Positions 12,140 to 24,764 of a stretch of 64,000 nt of DNA are shown piece after piece. This stretch comes from Dactylorhiza incarnata (Eukaryota; Streptophyta; Magnoliopsida; Asparagales; Orchidaceae): contig JAWHQI010000040.1 of assembly GCA_033032865.1 (NCBI GenBank), forward strand, positions 12,073,001 through 12,137,000, given 5' to 3'. The notes beneath the pieces were generated by a model. That model made no database searches, was not told where the DNA came from, and was given only the letters and a program-made list of their open reading frames with translations. Position 1 is the stretch's first letter. Every line of letters begins with the position of its first letter. Made by a program: the position numbers and the translations under genes.

Positions 12140-13618
12140 TCAAAACCTTTTTTTATTATTTTTGATTTGTAAAAGAGAGGCTTCTAATTTTCTTTCTAAT
12201 TCCCCCTTCTCTTTTGTAAGAGTTTTGGCATGAGAGAGGGCTTTAGAAAGTGACTCTTCAATATCTTTTTCCATTTTAGTGGAGTGATCACACTCTTGGA
12301 AAGAAACCTTTCTCTTTTCTAAAACAATTAATTTTTTGGAAAGCTTTTGATTTTCTTTAATTAAGGATTCATTTTCCCGATTTATTAAAATACTATCTTT
12401 CATATTTTCATCAAAACCTTTGCAAGTTTCAAGAAATTTATTGAAAAGTTCATCAAAAGTGGGAGGAGTTACCTCAGTGTCGCTAAGAACACTGGCGTCG
12501 TCGTCGTCGTTTTCTTGTCCCATGAGGCACATATTTGCTTCCTCATCTTCGCTTGATGAAGACCCGCTTGATTCTTCAGAGGAGGAGGAGGAGTCATCCC
12601 ATGTTTTTGCTTTTAGCACCTTCCTCTTTTCCTTTCCTTTGTGCCGCTTGTCCTTCTTCTCTTTCAAGAACTTTGGGCACTGGCTCCGAATATGCCCGGT
12701 CTTCCTGCAATGATAGCATTCCAGTGGCGGTCTTTCTTCTTCATCGTCACTCTCCTTTTCCTTCTTCGAAGATGACCCTTTCCATCTTCCTTCCTTTTGG
12801 AAATATTTCCGGAAGGTGTTTCTCCTTTCCGGATTCCTCATGAACTTTCGGAAGTTCTTTACCAAAAGTCTTTCTTCATCTTCATCCTCATCCTCTTGGC
12901 ATTCCTTCTTTGATTTTAGTGCCAACGCCTTCTTCTTTGGCTCCTTGTTGTATTCATCATATTGGATTTTGAGTTCTACCTCATGGGTTTTGAGATTCCC
13001 AATGAGGATCTCAACTTGGAGCGTTCTTAGATTGTGCGATTCTGAAATGGCCGTCACCTTCAGGTTGAATTTTGGAGGAAGGGAACGAAGTATCTTTCAG
13101 ACCAAGTCACCGTTGGAGAAGGTCTTTCCAAGAGCTTTGGAGGCATTGACGATCTTGGTGAAGTGCGTGTACATGGTATCAACATCTTCACTTTCATCCA
13201 TCCAGAATTTTTCATATTCCGACTCTAGTTGGAAAAGCTTTGAATCTTTAACCTGCGATGTACCTTCATGAGTAATTTCCAAATGATTCCAAATTTCATA
13301 TGCAGTAGTACATACATAAATTCAATTAAATTCATTTCTATCTAACACACAAAATAAAGCATTCATGGCCTTGGCGTTATTTTTGCATTTGAGTTTATCC
13401 CTATCATCCCATTTATCTTTTGGTTTTTCTAAAGTTACCTCTCCAACTACAAATGTAGGAGGAGAGTATTCCTCTTCTACCATATTCCATACTTCAATTT
13501 CTAGGGTCATAAGAAAACATCTCATCCTATTTTTCCAATAATTATAATCTGACCCAGTAAATAGTGGAGGTCTACTAATTCCCCGACTCTCTGAAAATGC
13601 GAGATCATAAGACGCCAT
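12140..13618 (-). pseudogene. Copia-1 gag with CCHC knuckle and coiled-coil tail
   Basis: Start chosen at ATG 13618, 31 nt inside the primer site, giving MASYDLAFSESRG...PPLFTGSDYNYWKNRM, the usual copia gag opening. Two in-frame TGA stops (13322 and 13097) interrupt a single frame; both sit where Arg (CGA) is expected. The UBN2-type capsid region is followed by one CCHC knuckle (CYHCRKTGHIRSQC, near 12715), a Lys-rich patch, an acidic Ser-rich linker, and a Glu/Lys-rich coiled-coil tail ending at 12140. This long tail marks SIRE/Maximus-like gag. It would form the virus-like particle. Confidence 0.9.
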
Positions 13619-13648
13619 TATTCCTGGTTTTTAAACTGTTTGGAATAA

Positions 13649-13664
13649 CCTATCTCTAATACCA
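13649..13664 (-). other. Copia-1 primer binding site
   Basis: Minus strand reads TGGTATTAGAGATAGG two bases after the 5' LTR, close to the complement of the 3' end of initiator tRNA-Met (TGGTATCAGAGC). A one-base C-to-T change is present. Confidence 0.8.
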
Positions 13665-13666
13665 CA

Positions 13667-14778
13667 TGTTGGATCGATAGGCACCCTTAGAGGGGGGGGG
13701 GGGGGGGGGGGTGAATAAGGGAATAAATTTCTTTTTGAATTTTTAGACGATTTACTAAATTGTTTAAAGTAAATTAGAACGAAATAACAATTTAGCTTAA
13801 TGGAAGACACAATTGTAATTTGCAATTTTATAATTTATGCCAAATAAAAGAAATCAAGTAAACACAAATAGAGACATGATTATATTATATAAAAAGGTGT
13901 TTACATAAATTTGATTTCAATATCGCTAGAAATCAGAGGCGTATAAAGTAAAACAATTTTTCCTTTTCTATACCGACTCATATCCCCACGAACCGGTTGG
14001 CTTTAGCCTATCCTTCCCCGGATATGGCCTCAAGCCGCTCTAGCCAATCCTTCACCAGATATGGCCTCGAGCACCCCCTAGATCTAATCTCCAAGACATA
14101 GTCGCCAACTCACGCGGCGAATTACCCCCTAAGCTGTGCAAGGACCTAGTCGCCAACACAAGGCGAATTCTACTACAAAAATTACAATAATGAAATAAAG
14201 CAAATAACAAGAACTCCCTCTATGAGATTTCTGAAGTTGAGGATGAAGGATCGCTGTAGCACAAGCGAGGTTGAAACGATCGTTTTTTGGATGCAGCATG
14301 GGGCCTTCCTTCTCCAGAAATCTTCTTTGACTTTGAGTGGGAGATAAACTTTCGGCAGAGTAGCAGCTCTGGAATTTTGGCACAAGTAATCTCTCTGAAA
14401 GATCTAACCAAAACGAGAGAGAACCCATCAATTTATATACCTTGGATATAGCACCTGCAATAGCTCCTAGCGCCTGTGGTAGCATTCGTGTAGAGCGGTT
14501 GCGAAACCGTCGGTGGCGTGGCGCTATGTACGAACTTGAGCTAGAGCCAGGCGGTAGCGGTAGCGCTGGCGGTAGCACTAGCGGTAGCACTAACGCCTGC
14601 GTTAACCCCTAACGCTGGCGGTAGTGCTTCAGCTCAGTTTGTTGGTTCCAAGATGCTTTCTACCTCTGGAGTATTGCACCTATAGTTCCTGCACACTATA
14701 AACACACGATAAGCAAGATCAAATACAATTTGGGATTTGTTATTCTCAAACAAAGGGATGTGACACACATGTCCAACA
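13667..14778 (-). repeat. Copia-1 right LTR (5' LTR in sense)
   Basis: 1112 bp, same ends as the left copy. The G run is longer (G20, 13692-13711) and the GGCGGTAGC array at 14450-14630 has fewer units. TATA-like box on the minus strand at 14432-14439. Target duplication ACTAA follows at 14779. Confidence 0.93.
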
Positions 14779-14783
14779 ACTAA

Positions 14784-15693
14784 CTATCATCGTACCATCA
14801 TCTTAGGAGCACACCTAGCAGGAGTAGCAACACCCCATCCCGGAGAGCAGGCAGGCTAGGGAGACAGGGCCTAATATGATGATGCAATACCTTTTGATGC
14901 CTCCACCTGTGGACACTATGAGACTTAAGTGATTTGTATTATTATAATGTATTATTCAGGGACATTTATGAGGGCTACATAATTTTCTTACGCTTCCGTA
15001 TTTGTTTTTATTCTATGGTCATTATATACTATTATGGATTTGTGGACTTCATGATTTAATTTTATATAACAAATTATTGGTTGGCTTATGATGATTGGAA
15101 ATTGCCGGCAGGATAGACCTCATGTATTGGTTTCTAGCCCAAGTGCTGGCAGTACCGCAAGAATATAGTTTTGGGCATAAGACATCCCTTTGCCGTGCTC
15201 ATCTCCTGGGAGGGCAAAGTCTTACAACTAGTATCAGTTGATACATGATCCTAAAATAATGTATTCCATTGACCCACTAGACTATCCCACTTACCAATTC
15301 AGTTTGAGGATAAACTGATACAACAGAAGCATTGGTGTGCCCTTGTGTGGATTCACATTAGTATACCCACTAATGTCTATAAATATTGCCAACCTAATTA
15401 AAAATTCTTGTTCTTTATGTGTAGATCCTAACAGATGCTGGTTCAGTGACTAGTATTCACCATCCTCTGGCTTCTACTCCCTTCCAGCAGTCAAAGTTAG
15501 GGTAGACCTTGACTGTGATCCTGGATGCATTTAGGTCCCAACAGGCATCAATGTAGCAACATTCAGGGTCGAACTGGCTGGGAGCTTTCTAGGGTCTCTC
15601 CCCATTCGTCTTCCAAGGGACAGAATCAGTTTTTCAGACGGAGGGGTGGCTCAACATGATACATGAGTTATTGGCTGGGATCCGATGCCCAGC
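14784..15693. other. Unassigned repeat-like sequence
   Basis: Continuation of the sequence into which Copia-1 inserted (3.7-6.1 kb). No long ORF; all frames are densely stopped. Probably decayed LTR-type repeat, but no ends are visible. Confidence 0.35.
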
Positions 15694-17714
15694 TGTAAGT
15701 TATGGGATGTCTCTTAACCTAGAGGGGGGAGTGGGTGAATAGGTGATATGGTCTTTTAAAACTATTTGCAGAATATTGAGAATATGAAAGACACAACAAA
15801 AGAAATCACCACAAACACAACAAAACTATAGTGGTTACTCGAGTTGGGTACATACACTTCCCCCTTCGCCTATCTAGCAGTATGCTAGCCTCGACAAATT
15901 CAACCAAAACAACTCATATCCGCAGATCTTACACCTCAGAGTCAACACTCTAATCTCAGGGATGCTAAATAATCCCCTACCTCAGATACCCTAGCTCAGG
16001 ATCATACACTCAGATTCCCAATTGGAATCCTATCTTAAGTTCAAGCCAGAACCCTACACTCAAGTCACGAAGGACCCTACTCTCAAATTTTAGTGAAATC
16101 CTTCATGAAAAGTAGTTTATAAGTTTGTTACAACTTGCACTTAGACTCAGAGGAATACATCATGAACATTGGAGTCTTCTTGAAGCTTGATGGAGATTAA
16201 CTTCAACTAGGTCTTCTAACAAAGATCTTGAATGTTGACTTCAGTGAAAGAACATCTCTGAACTTTAGAGAACCAACTGGTTTGTTGTTGTAGATTAATC
16301 TTTAAGAAAAAGCAGCAACCGAGAATCGATCTTACTTGAGAAGATCTGAGAAATTTTACTTCATAAATGATCTTCTCCTTCTTCAGCTTTTAGTTGGAAG
16401 AGCACAACAAAATTGTGGCGGCGAAAGCTTGCTTTGATTTGATCAATTAGGGTTAGATTTCACCGACTCTTCGCTTTTATATAAGTATAATTTCAATGTC
16501 TATAAGTGACCTTTTCTTAGAGGCAGACACGTGTCAATGTCATCCATAAATGTCAGTGTGAAGTTCTGCCTTGATTCCTTCTAACAACATATTCAAATTT
16601 GGAACAATTCATCTAGGCGATATGAAGACTTTCTAGGCGATACAGATGTTGTCTGCATGATATAGAAGTTGTCTACATGATATAGTCCTTCTCTGCATGA
16701 TGTTGTTGTCTGAATGATTCTACCTTCCCTGAGCCTTTCTAGGCGATATGGAAGTGATGTGGACGATATAGATTTGATCGAGCCTGTATTAACTCATCTA
16801 GCTGATATCCCCACTGTTTAGGAGATATGAAAGTGATCTAGATGATATAGCTTTGACCTGGTCTATATCACTTTATCTAGTCGATATGCCAGCTGTCTAG
16901 GCGATAAAACACTTAGAATATTTTCCACCCTTAGATTATTCAAGTTAATTCTCCTTCAGAAGCCCTTCTAGCCGATGTAAAGATCTTCTAGGCAATATAC
17001 CGTGCTTCTATGCAACACAACACACTTCTAGCCTATACAACATCTTCTAATTGATTATGCGCTCTTCTAGATGATACTAAGATCTTCTAGGCGATATAGA
17101 CAATCTATCTAGGTGATCGGCTAGATGTCTAGCCGATATTGCACTTAGATAGATTCTTGAACTTTAGGTAACATCTAGGTGACTCGTCCTGATTATTCAA
17201 CGCGATCGGTTAGATGTCTAGCCGCTAGATGTCTAACCGACATTTTACTTTGAGAAAATTTGATATTCCTGAGTTCCATTTCTTTGCTTAAACCAACTTT
17301 CTAGACTTTATTTACTGATGTTTATGAGTAAGTGACAAGTCCAACATAGTCTAGATCTTATGTGGACATGGTGTTTTGCACAATGAGGGATTATAGTGGC
17401 AAAACTATGTCTAGTGACACTAACATATAAAGTAACTGAAATTTCCAACATTTAAAAATATATTAGGAATAACCATAAAAGAAATTCCAATGTATACCAA
17501 TATAAAGGTAATTGACAAAAATAACTCAAAGAAATCCACATATAATAACTGCATGCTTGAATGTCAATTGGAAATCGACGTATGTTGAACTATAATTTGA
17601 CTCATAAAAACCACTTAAACATATTACGCTCGGTTGTCGATCAGTGAAAACTCGGCTGACGATCGGTGATGGCCTAGTTGGCGATCGGTGATGGCCTAAT
17701 TGGTGACTGGTGAT
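15694..17714 (-). repeat. E4 left LTR, first part
   Basis: Starts TGTAAGTTATGGGATGT and continues CCTAGAGGGGGGAGTGGGTGAATAGG, aligning with the E3 LTR start. A minus-strand TATA box (TTATATAAAAG) lies at 16475-16484. From 16610 to 17240 it carries some two dozen variants of TCTAGGCGATAT. Near 17630-17714 GCGATCGGTGATGGCCTA repeats twice. The LTR resumes at 47483 after E3 and ends CTCAACA at 47652. Confidence 0.65.
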
Positions 17715-18994
17715 TGTTAGTTTAGGATGTTGTGTAATTACCTAGGGGGGGGGGGGGGGTGAATAGGTGTTTCAAATATTTTAGTCTTCATTTTGCTATT
17801 GACTGTTCTAGCATAGGGATATATACTTAGAGCACAATACATAAAACAGACAATGATTTATAGTGGTTCCCATAGACAATGTGTCTAGAGTACTCCACTG
17901 TCCCTCTGCGCCTATCTATCAGTGTGCTAGACTCAGTAATCTCCACCAAAACCCAAGCCCTACATCTCAGGCACTTAATCCCTACAACTCAGATCTATAA
18001 GAGATCCTACAAGTCAGGCACACAAGCCCTACAACTCAGGCACTCATGCCCTACAACTCAGATCCTCCAAGGATCCTACCTCAGGTTCCAGGAACCCTAC
18101 AACTCAGGCACAAAGGCCCTACATATTAGATCTACAAGAGATCCTACAAAAAATATATTGTGTTATAATGGAAGGGAATACTCTACACAACACTGGAGAG
18201 TTCTTGTGACGCCAGTGAAGATGGCTTCTACACTTGAAGAGAAGGATGTAAAGGTTTTTCTTATGCACGCAGGCTTCTCTTCTAACTTCTTCTTTCTTTC
18301 TGGAACCCTGCTTATCAGTCGATGATGTTTAACTGAAACTTAGAGAATTGAAGGCAAAATTGTATTGTTCACAAGAAAGTTCTTCCTTCTTTCTCACAGC
18401 CGCACTGTGTTCCGATTCTTAGTTGTGAATTTTCTCTGTGTATTTCATGTGAGTTAGGGCATACATCTTGTCTTTTTATATGACAAGGCCTTCTAACAGT
18501 CTGATCTGAGCACTCTTTATTGTCAGAATCCCATTCCTTAACAACATTCGCTGATTGGTCCCTTTGACGACGACATTAAATGCAGACATTGTGTTTCAAA
18601 AAATCTCGATCAGTCTCAATGATATGGCCACCATCTCGACGAAACAACTTGCTGTCTCAACGATCCATGTGGGACTTTAGACATTTCTTCAAATCTTCTT
18701 GAATCTTTAGCTGAGAAGGATATCTCGACGATATGGAATATCTCAGCTACATAAGCAGTCACGCCGATGTGAAGTCTTCTCGTCTATATCATCGAGATCA
18801 TCTTGTTAATATGAGGTCTTCTCGCCGATATCATCGAGATCATTCTGACTAATACTTAAGCTGCAAATTATCTCCACAATCTCTGGCGTTGTCTTTAAGA
18901 TGACACTACTTCTTTAAGATGATATGACTTCTTGGCCAGATATTTTTTACTTAAGATTTCTGAAGAGCTTCAGCTCAGTAGTCTGTTCAATGAT
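17715..18994 (-). repeat. E3 left LTR, first part
   Basis: Starts TGTTAGTTTAGGATGTTGTG, then ACCTAG with G15 (17745-17759) and GTGAATAGG. Minus-strand TATA-like TATAAAAA at 18473-18480. From 18600 the motif ATCTCGACGATAT/CGATATCATCGAGAT recurs. Interrupted at 18994 by Gypsy-1 and continued at 43014. Confidence 0.7.
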
Positions 18995-21013
18995 TGTAAC
19001 ACCTCCCCTGTAATGACTATATAATATAGGTCCGACCGGGACCCCACAACATATAACCACCACAGTTTCAGTATTAAAAGATGATATAACTACCCAACTC
19101 AAAACTCAGATAACACAGCGGAAACAAAACTGAGAAACACAGAGATTGTCCACAACTACATAGGAGTAAACCGGCCTTAAGGCCTTACAAAACCAGTGTC
19201 CAAATCATCAAACATTCATCACCATCTTGAAATCCCCAAAAGGGAAGAACTAGCTCTCCTAAGCTACCTCGGCATGCAAGCCGGAAATAAGAAAAGACAA
19301 GTACAAGAATGTAGGAAAGCAAAATAAACACTTCATGAGGCTTTAGGCCTTTTTGGCCCGCGTGCTGGTTCTGGCCTGCGATCCTTGGCCTGCATCCAAA
19401 TCACAAAGAGCGGTAAACGAGGGTCAGCTATGGCTGACCACAAACGATGTAACAACACCCCTCCTCCCGGCCGTCCTAGCGGACCCCGGGGAACTACGTC
19501 ACCCTGCAAGTCAGCACTTCGTATACACATGTATGTAAGGAAAAGCAACATAAACAACAGGCATGAGTGTCACAACCATCATCCACGTTTTATGTTGAGC
19601 AAGTAATAAAAGGGGACTACAAATGCAATATGAATGCAACCCAGTTTTCACCCAAGGCACCCTACAACGTATGAATCTAACACATCATCATACATCAACA
19701 ACAAAACCACGGGGTACTCGACATTTCCCCCAAAGGGCATCGTAGCCCAAGGCCAAGAACTCACGCTGTGACCCACCACGCCTGACCCACCATGCCATCG
19801 GGCTTGTCAAACAGCTCACATGTTCTTGCCGCCAACATTGCGCACAGCACAACCACGGGGTACTCAACACTTCCCCCAAAGGGCATCGTAGCCCAAGGCC
19901 AAGAGCTCACGCTGTGACCCACCGCGCCTGGACCACCATGCCAATGGGCTTGTCAGACAACTCACTTGCTCTTGCCGCCAACACCGAAGGGACTTGTCTT
20001 GCCGGGACACTCTCCACACATGAATTCCGGCATTCACGGGATAGCCAGCCGACCACAAAGACCAAATCACACCTTCACACATCACTGAGCATCACACACC
20101 TCATAACACGCACATTATTCTCCCCGCCCAAAACCCAACATTCGTTAACATATGAACCTACAAGGGCATCACGACGACGAATTCGCCGTATTCAGATTTC
20201 TAGCCAAAACCCCTAAAATGCGCGTCAATCAACATCACCGAATCGGACCAACGGTCGCGAATCCAGCTTCAACCATAATGCCTAATCCACTAACGGAGCG
20301 GATTTCTAGTGCAACACATGTTGGGGACGGACTCAATCAACCCGAAGGTTCCTCTTGAACCAAGGCGGCCCGGATCCCTCTCACTCGACGGATCTAGTGC
20401 CAAAATGCAGCAAAAATAGAGAGAAAAAGGGATGCCATGCACGCATCCTAAAGGCCGGGAGGAGAAATGTCGTTACCTTTTGAGATTTCCTCCTAGCCAT
20501 GGGAAACTTGAAAAGAATGGAGGAGAAGAAGTGCCTCGACGTCCCCTACTCGCTGCCGGTCTTGGATCGGCGAACGGAGCTCCGAAGCTCTAACAATGGC
20601 GGGATCTAAGCTCGCTTCCTCCTCCAAACCCCTTCTCTCTTTCAACCCTCAACCCACGATGGAAAGAAAATGAAGAGGGAAACCCTCTCAGCCCTACTTA
20701 GGGTTCTCCCATGAGCCCCTCACAGCCGTCTGATCAATATCTAAACCAAACGGACGACCAGATTTCGCTGTTTACGGATCTATTTCCGTCAGTTTGCGAA
20801 TGCACGGTCGAACGCACGACCGTGCGTAAAAACGCACGAACAAATTCAGAACACCATTTTTCCAGCCGAAGAGCACGCACGGGCGGATCGATCGTGCGTG
20901 AAGAAAAACGCACGATCGTGCGTTTAAGAAAAATCTGCCATTACGGCCGTTTTCAGCGAAGAAGACCTAACGCGCGGCGTTAACTCTCAGATCAGCAAAA
21001 CTGGGGTTTCACA
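18995..21013 (-). repeat. Gypsy-1 left LTR (3' LTR in sense)
   Basis: 2019 bp, very similar to 40991-43013. Carries a two-unit 146-bp tandem repeat (19708-19999) beginning CACGGGGTACTC, and a cluster of ACGCACG/CGTGCGT words at 20800-20935, including perfect 16-bp palindrome ACGCACGATCGTGCGT (20908-20923). Confidence 0.92.
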
Positions 21014-21030
21014 ACTCCACCCCCCTTAAA
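21014..21030 (-). other. Gypsy-1 polypurine tract
   Basis: Minus strand AAGGGGGGTGGAGT directly before the 3' LTR. Confidence 0.8.
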
Positions 21031-21050
21031 AGAATTTCGTCCTCGAAATT

Positions 21051-22456
21051 TCAAAACTGAAACAGAAAACTGCGATGCATACCTGATGCAAAAAGTTCCG
21101 GGAAGTCCTCCCACATCTCTTGCTCACGCTCCCAAGAGAATTCGTCTCGCCCGCAATTGTCCCATCGCACCTTTACAAGCCTGACTTCCTTGTTACGCAA
21201 CTGCCGGACTTCCGAGTCCTCCACGTAGATCGGACGAACCTTCGTCCTCAGATCCTCCATCACCGGCACTGCCGCCGCTTCAACCACGATGCTTGGCTCT
21301 ACCAAAGCTTTCCTCAGCACAGAGACATGGAAAACATCATGTAATCCACTCAGCTCAGCGGACAGAGCCAAACGATAGGCTGCTTTGCCTATACGCTCCG
21401 TAACCTTGAACGGACCCAAATATCTCAGACTCAACTTCTTGAGTCATCGCACACGCGAAACTCCCTTGAACGGCTTGATCTTCAAGTAGACCATGTCGCC
21501 CACTACAAACTCCACATTTCTATGGTGCGTGTTAAAATACTTCGCTTGTCTATCCTGAGCAACCTTCATGCGCTCTTGAATCGTCCGCACGATCTCGCAA
21601 GCATTCGCCACCACTTGCTTTCCCAAAAGCTTAGTGTCTCCCGCCTCTGCCCAAGACATCGGCGTTCGACACCTCCTTCCATACAATGCTTCGTATGGTG
21701 CCATCTTGATACTCGCTTGGAAGCTATTATTATAAGCGAACTCCACCATGAAAAGGTGGTCTTCCCAACTCCTACCAAAGTCAAGAGCACACATCCTCAA
21801 CATATCCTCCAATGTAAGGTTCGTTCTCTCCGTCTGACCGTCGGTCTGCGGATGGAACGCGGCACTAAACTTGATTTTGGTGCCTAAACTTTCCTGCACT
21901 AACCTCCAGTCCTTCGACGTGAACCGCCCATCGCGATCACTAACAATGCTCTTAGGAATCCCATGCAACCGCACAATATTTCGAACATAAATTCCACGAG
22001 CTTCTCCATGCCATCGCCCTTCTGATTCAGAATGAAGTGAGCCACCTTGGTCAGGCGATCCACTATCACCCAAATCGCATCGTTACCCTGCTGCGATTGA
22101 GGCAAACCATGCACAAAATCCATGGAGATATCGTCGAATTTCCATTCGGGGATAGGAAGAGGCTTCAAGAACCCGCCAGGCCTTTGGCACTCAGCCTTCA
22201 CTAAAGCACAAGTCTGACACCGACTTACATACTCAGCTACGTCCCGCTTCATCCCAGGCCACCAAAAGGATTTGTTCATATCCGAGTACATCTTTGTACT
22301 ACCTGGATGAATGGAGTACTTCGTAAAGTGAGCCTCAAACATCAACTCTTCGCGGAGCTTGCCAAAACGCGGAACACAAACCCTTCCGTCTCTTTTCAAA
22401 ATCCCACCGACCGTCTCCAAAGCACTGTCTTCTCTTTGCTGAGCTTCCAACACCAA
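21051..22456 (-). pseudogene. Gypsy-1 integrase with C-terminal chromodomain
   Basis: HHCC finger (HFTKYSIHPG...CQTC) followed by WKFDDISMDFVHGLP (first Asp), IVSDRDGRFTSKDW (second Asp) and AAFHPQTDGQTERTN (Glu): all three DDE residues are present. A frameshift separates 22456-21899 from 22073-21444 near 22000. A stop at 21444 precedes the last part (21434-21051), which has LRYLGPFKVTERIG, HDVFHVSVLRK and a chromodomain-like end (VRQLRNKEVRLVKVRWDNCG...SWEREQEM). In intact chromoviruses the chromodomain steers insertion to marked chromatin. Broken, so inactive. Confidence 0.9.
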
Positions 22457-22591
22457 CTGTTGTCACTCTTTGTCTGCACTAGTGACCTCTCGGATGCGAT
22501 CCGTTATATCACACTGCATTTCAATCCAGTTCAACCGAGCCACGCTAGACTCACCTCTAGCCACACAAGCAATGTCAAGAGACTCCAAGTC

Positions 22592-24119
22592 TCACACCAA
22601 ATGCTCGTCATGCGCCTCAATCCAATTACCTTGCCCGGAGTACTTCCTACTCAAGGCATCTGCCACCACGTTGGCTTTACCTGGCATATACTGAATCTCC
22701 ACGTCGTAGTCCCCAAGGAACTCGACCCGCCTACGCTGCCACATATTCAGATCCTTTTGGTCTAGGAGATACCTCAGGCTTTTGTGATCCGTGAAGATCT
22801 CCACCTTTGCACCATATACGTAGTGCCGCCACAATTTTAACGTATAGATTACCGCCGCCAACTCCAGATCATGGACGGGGTAATTCCTCTCATGAGTCTT
22901 TAACTGCCTTGACCCATAAGCCATCACATTGCCGTGCTGCACCAGCACGCAACTCAAACTGCAACCTGATGCGTCACTAAAAATCTGAAATCCTTCCGTC
23001 CCACTAGGAAGACTAAGGATTGGAGCAGACATTAACCTTTCCTTCAAATTCTCAAACGCACGGGCACACTCCGGCGTCCATACGAACTTTTGGTCCTTGC
23101 GAGTAAGAGTGGTGAGGGGTAATGCCACCCGCGAGAAGTTCTCCATGAACCTCCTGTAATAACCGGCTAGTCCAAGGAAACTCCGGACTTCCGCCACGGT
23201 TCTCAAAACAGGCCAATCTCCAATGGATTCAATCTTCCTCGGATCTACCGCCACCCCATCTCCACTGATCACGTGGCCCAAGAATGCCACTTTCCCGATC
23301 CAGAACTCGCACTTTGAGAACTTTGCATAAAGCTGGTTCTCCCTCAACGTCTGCAACACTAATCTCAGATGAGACTCGTGCTCCGCTTCCGATTTCGAAT
23401 ATACCAAAATATCATCTATGAATACCACCACAAACGAATCCAAAAACGGTCGAAAAACCCTGTTCATCAAATCCATGAACACAGATGGCGCATTCGTTAG
23501 TCCGCACGACATTACCAAAAACTCATAGTGGCCATACCGAGTCCCAAACGCTGTCTTGATAATGTCCTCTTCTCAAATCTTCAACTGGTAGTACCCCGAC
23601 TTCAAGTCCAACTTGAAGTACACCACCGACCCCACTAGCTGGTCAAAAAAATCATCGATTCGGGGAATCGGATATTTATTCTTGACGGTCAACTTATTTA
23701 GCTCACGGTAGTCAATACACAACCGCATACTTCCGTCCTTTTTCTTTACGAACAATACTGGCGCGCTCCACGACGAAGAGCTGGGCCTAATGTACCCTTG
23801 CTCTAACAATTCTTGCAACTGAACCTTAAGCTCGGCCAGTTCCTTTGGTGCAATTCTAAATGGAGGACGCGACACCGGCCTCGCACCCGGTACCAATTAT
23901 ATCGAAAAATCGATTTCACGCTGAGGAGGTGCTCCCGGAAGCTCCTCGGGGAATACATCCTCAAACTCTTCCACCACCGGAACATCTCCAATAGCCAACC
24001 TTGGGGAGTGAGTCTCCAACAAAGCTATAAACGCCTCGCCTCCTTGGTTTACCACACGCCTCACTTGCATGGCGGAAATCAGGGATCCAGCCACTCCGCT
24101 TAGGCCTTCAAACTTGACC
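22592..24119 (-). pseudogene. Gypsy-1 reverse transcriptase and RNase H
   Basis: Reads [60 protein letters not shown] (catalytic Asp), [14 protein letters not shown] and [12 protein letters not shown] (catalytic DD): complete Ty3/gypsy RT. RNase H follows ([43 protein letters not shown]) and ends with [12 protein letters not shown] at about 22640. In-frame stops: TAA at 23897 and TGA at 23573, the latter where Arg (CGA) is expected. The usual FG of the PFGLTNAP motif reads SCGLTNAP. The segment 24119-23897 links to the protease, cut by the Gypsy-2 insertion. Confidence 0.92.
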
Positions 24120-24756
24120 TCTACTGTTTACCCAAAAGACTGCTTCCGAGTGGTACTTCTCCCAGACTGGGCGGTCTACAAGCTAAAGATCGCCCGACTC
24201 AGTTTCAGCAAAGGTCATTCATAACCAACCAACACACAACCGGGCAGTCTGATATGATTCAGACCGCCCCCATTTTCTGAAGATCATCTAGGCCAGGCCT
24301 CCAGAAGCATGCCGCGGTCTGAAGTCTCAGACCGCCCGGGTGTTGCCATAAAAGCTATCAGGGTCCAAGTCCAGAAGGAAGCTCGCAGTCTCAAGTTTGG
24401 GACCGCTCGGGTTTCATCTTGAAGACTGACAAGGCTCATGTTCAGGCAACAGGCCACGTTCTCAAGGGCAAGCCGCAGTCTCGAGTTGGAGACCGCCCGG
24501 ATTGCTCCATAAAGACCAGCAAGGACCAAGTCCAAGAAGACAAGCCGCGGTCTCAAGTCGGAGACCGCCCGGGTGGCCTCAATGCTTTGGTCGCAGCATC
24601 TTCAGCCCATCTACGAGACAGACCGCAAGCGCAAGCCGCCAAGCCGCGCGGCTTCTTTATTTTCTCCTTTCTGTATCCCGTCACCGCCTGCCTGATTCTA
24701 CTGTACCCGGGCAGGCGGTCATCTTATCCCTGCCCGTTCGGGCAGGCCCCCGAGCC

Positions 24757-24764
24757 TATAAATA
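24757..24764 (+). promoter_or_regulatory. First TATA box of Gypsy-2 LTR
   Basis: GAGCCTATAAATAGGGGGCGG-type context; GC-rich palindrome CCTGCCCGTTCGGGCAGG just upstream (24730-24747). Confidence 0.75.

Larger units (their letters stand above)
6136..14778 (-). mobile_element. Copia-1: SIRE/Maximus-like Ty1/copia element, degenerate
   Basis: Complete LTR retrotransposon on the minus strand, flanked by the 5-bp target duplication ACTAA (6131-6135 and 14779-14783). LTRs start TGTTGG and end CCAACA. The polypurine tract lies against the left LTR and the tRNA-iMet primer site against the right LTR, which fixes the orientation. Domain order (gag, protease, integrase, RT, RNase H) is Ty1/copia. The long acidic, coiled-coil gag tail with one CCHC knuckle, and a separate pre-protease Cys/His stretch, are typical of the SIRE/Maximus lineage. 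All ORFs are interrupted and much of integrase is deleted, so the copy cannot be autonomous. No env-like ORF is visible. Confidence 0.92.

Noticed and set aside
12420..13271. Plus-strand ORFs of 97-151 codons
   Set aside because: Shadows of the Copia-1 gag on the other strand; Ser/Phe-rich low-complexity translation with no family resemblance.
24300..24570. Auxin response elements formed by GGTCTC/GAGACC inverted pairs
   Set aside because: The ARF core needs TGTC (TGTCTC/GAGACA); these sites have GGTC, so the similarity is only in layout.
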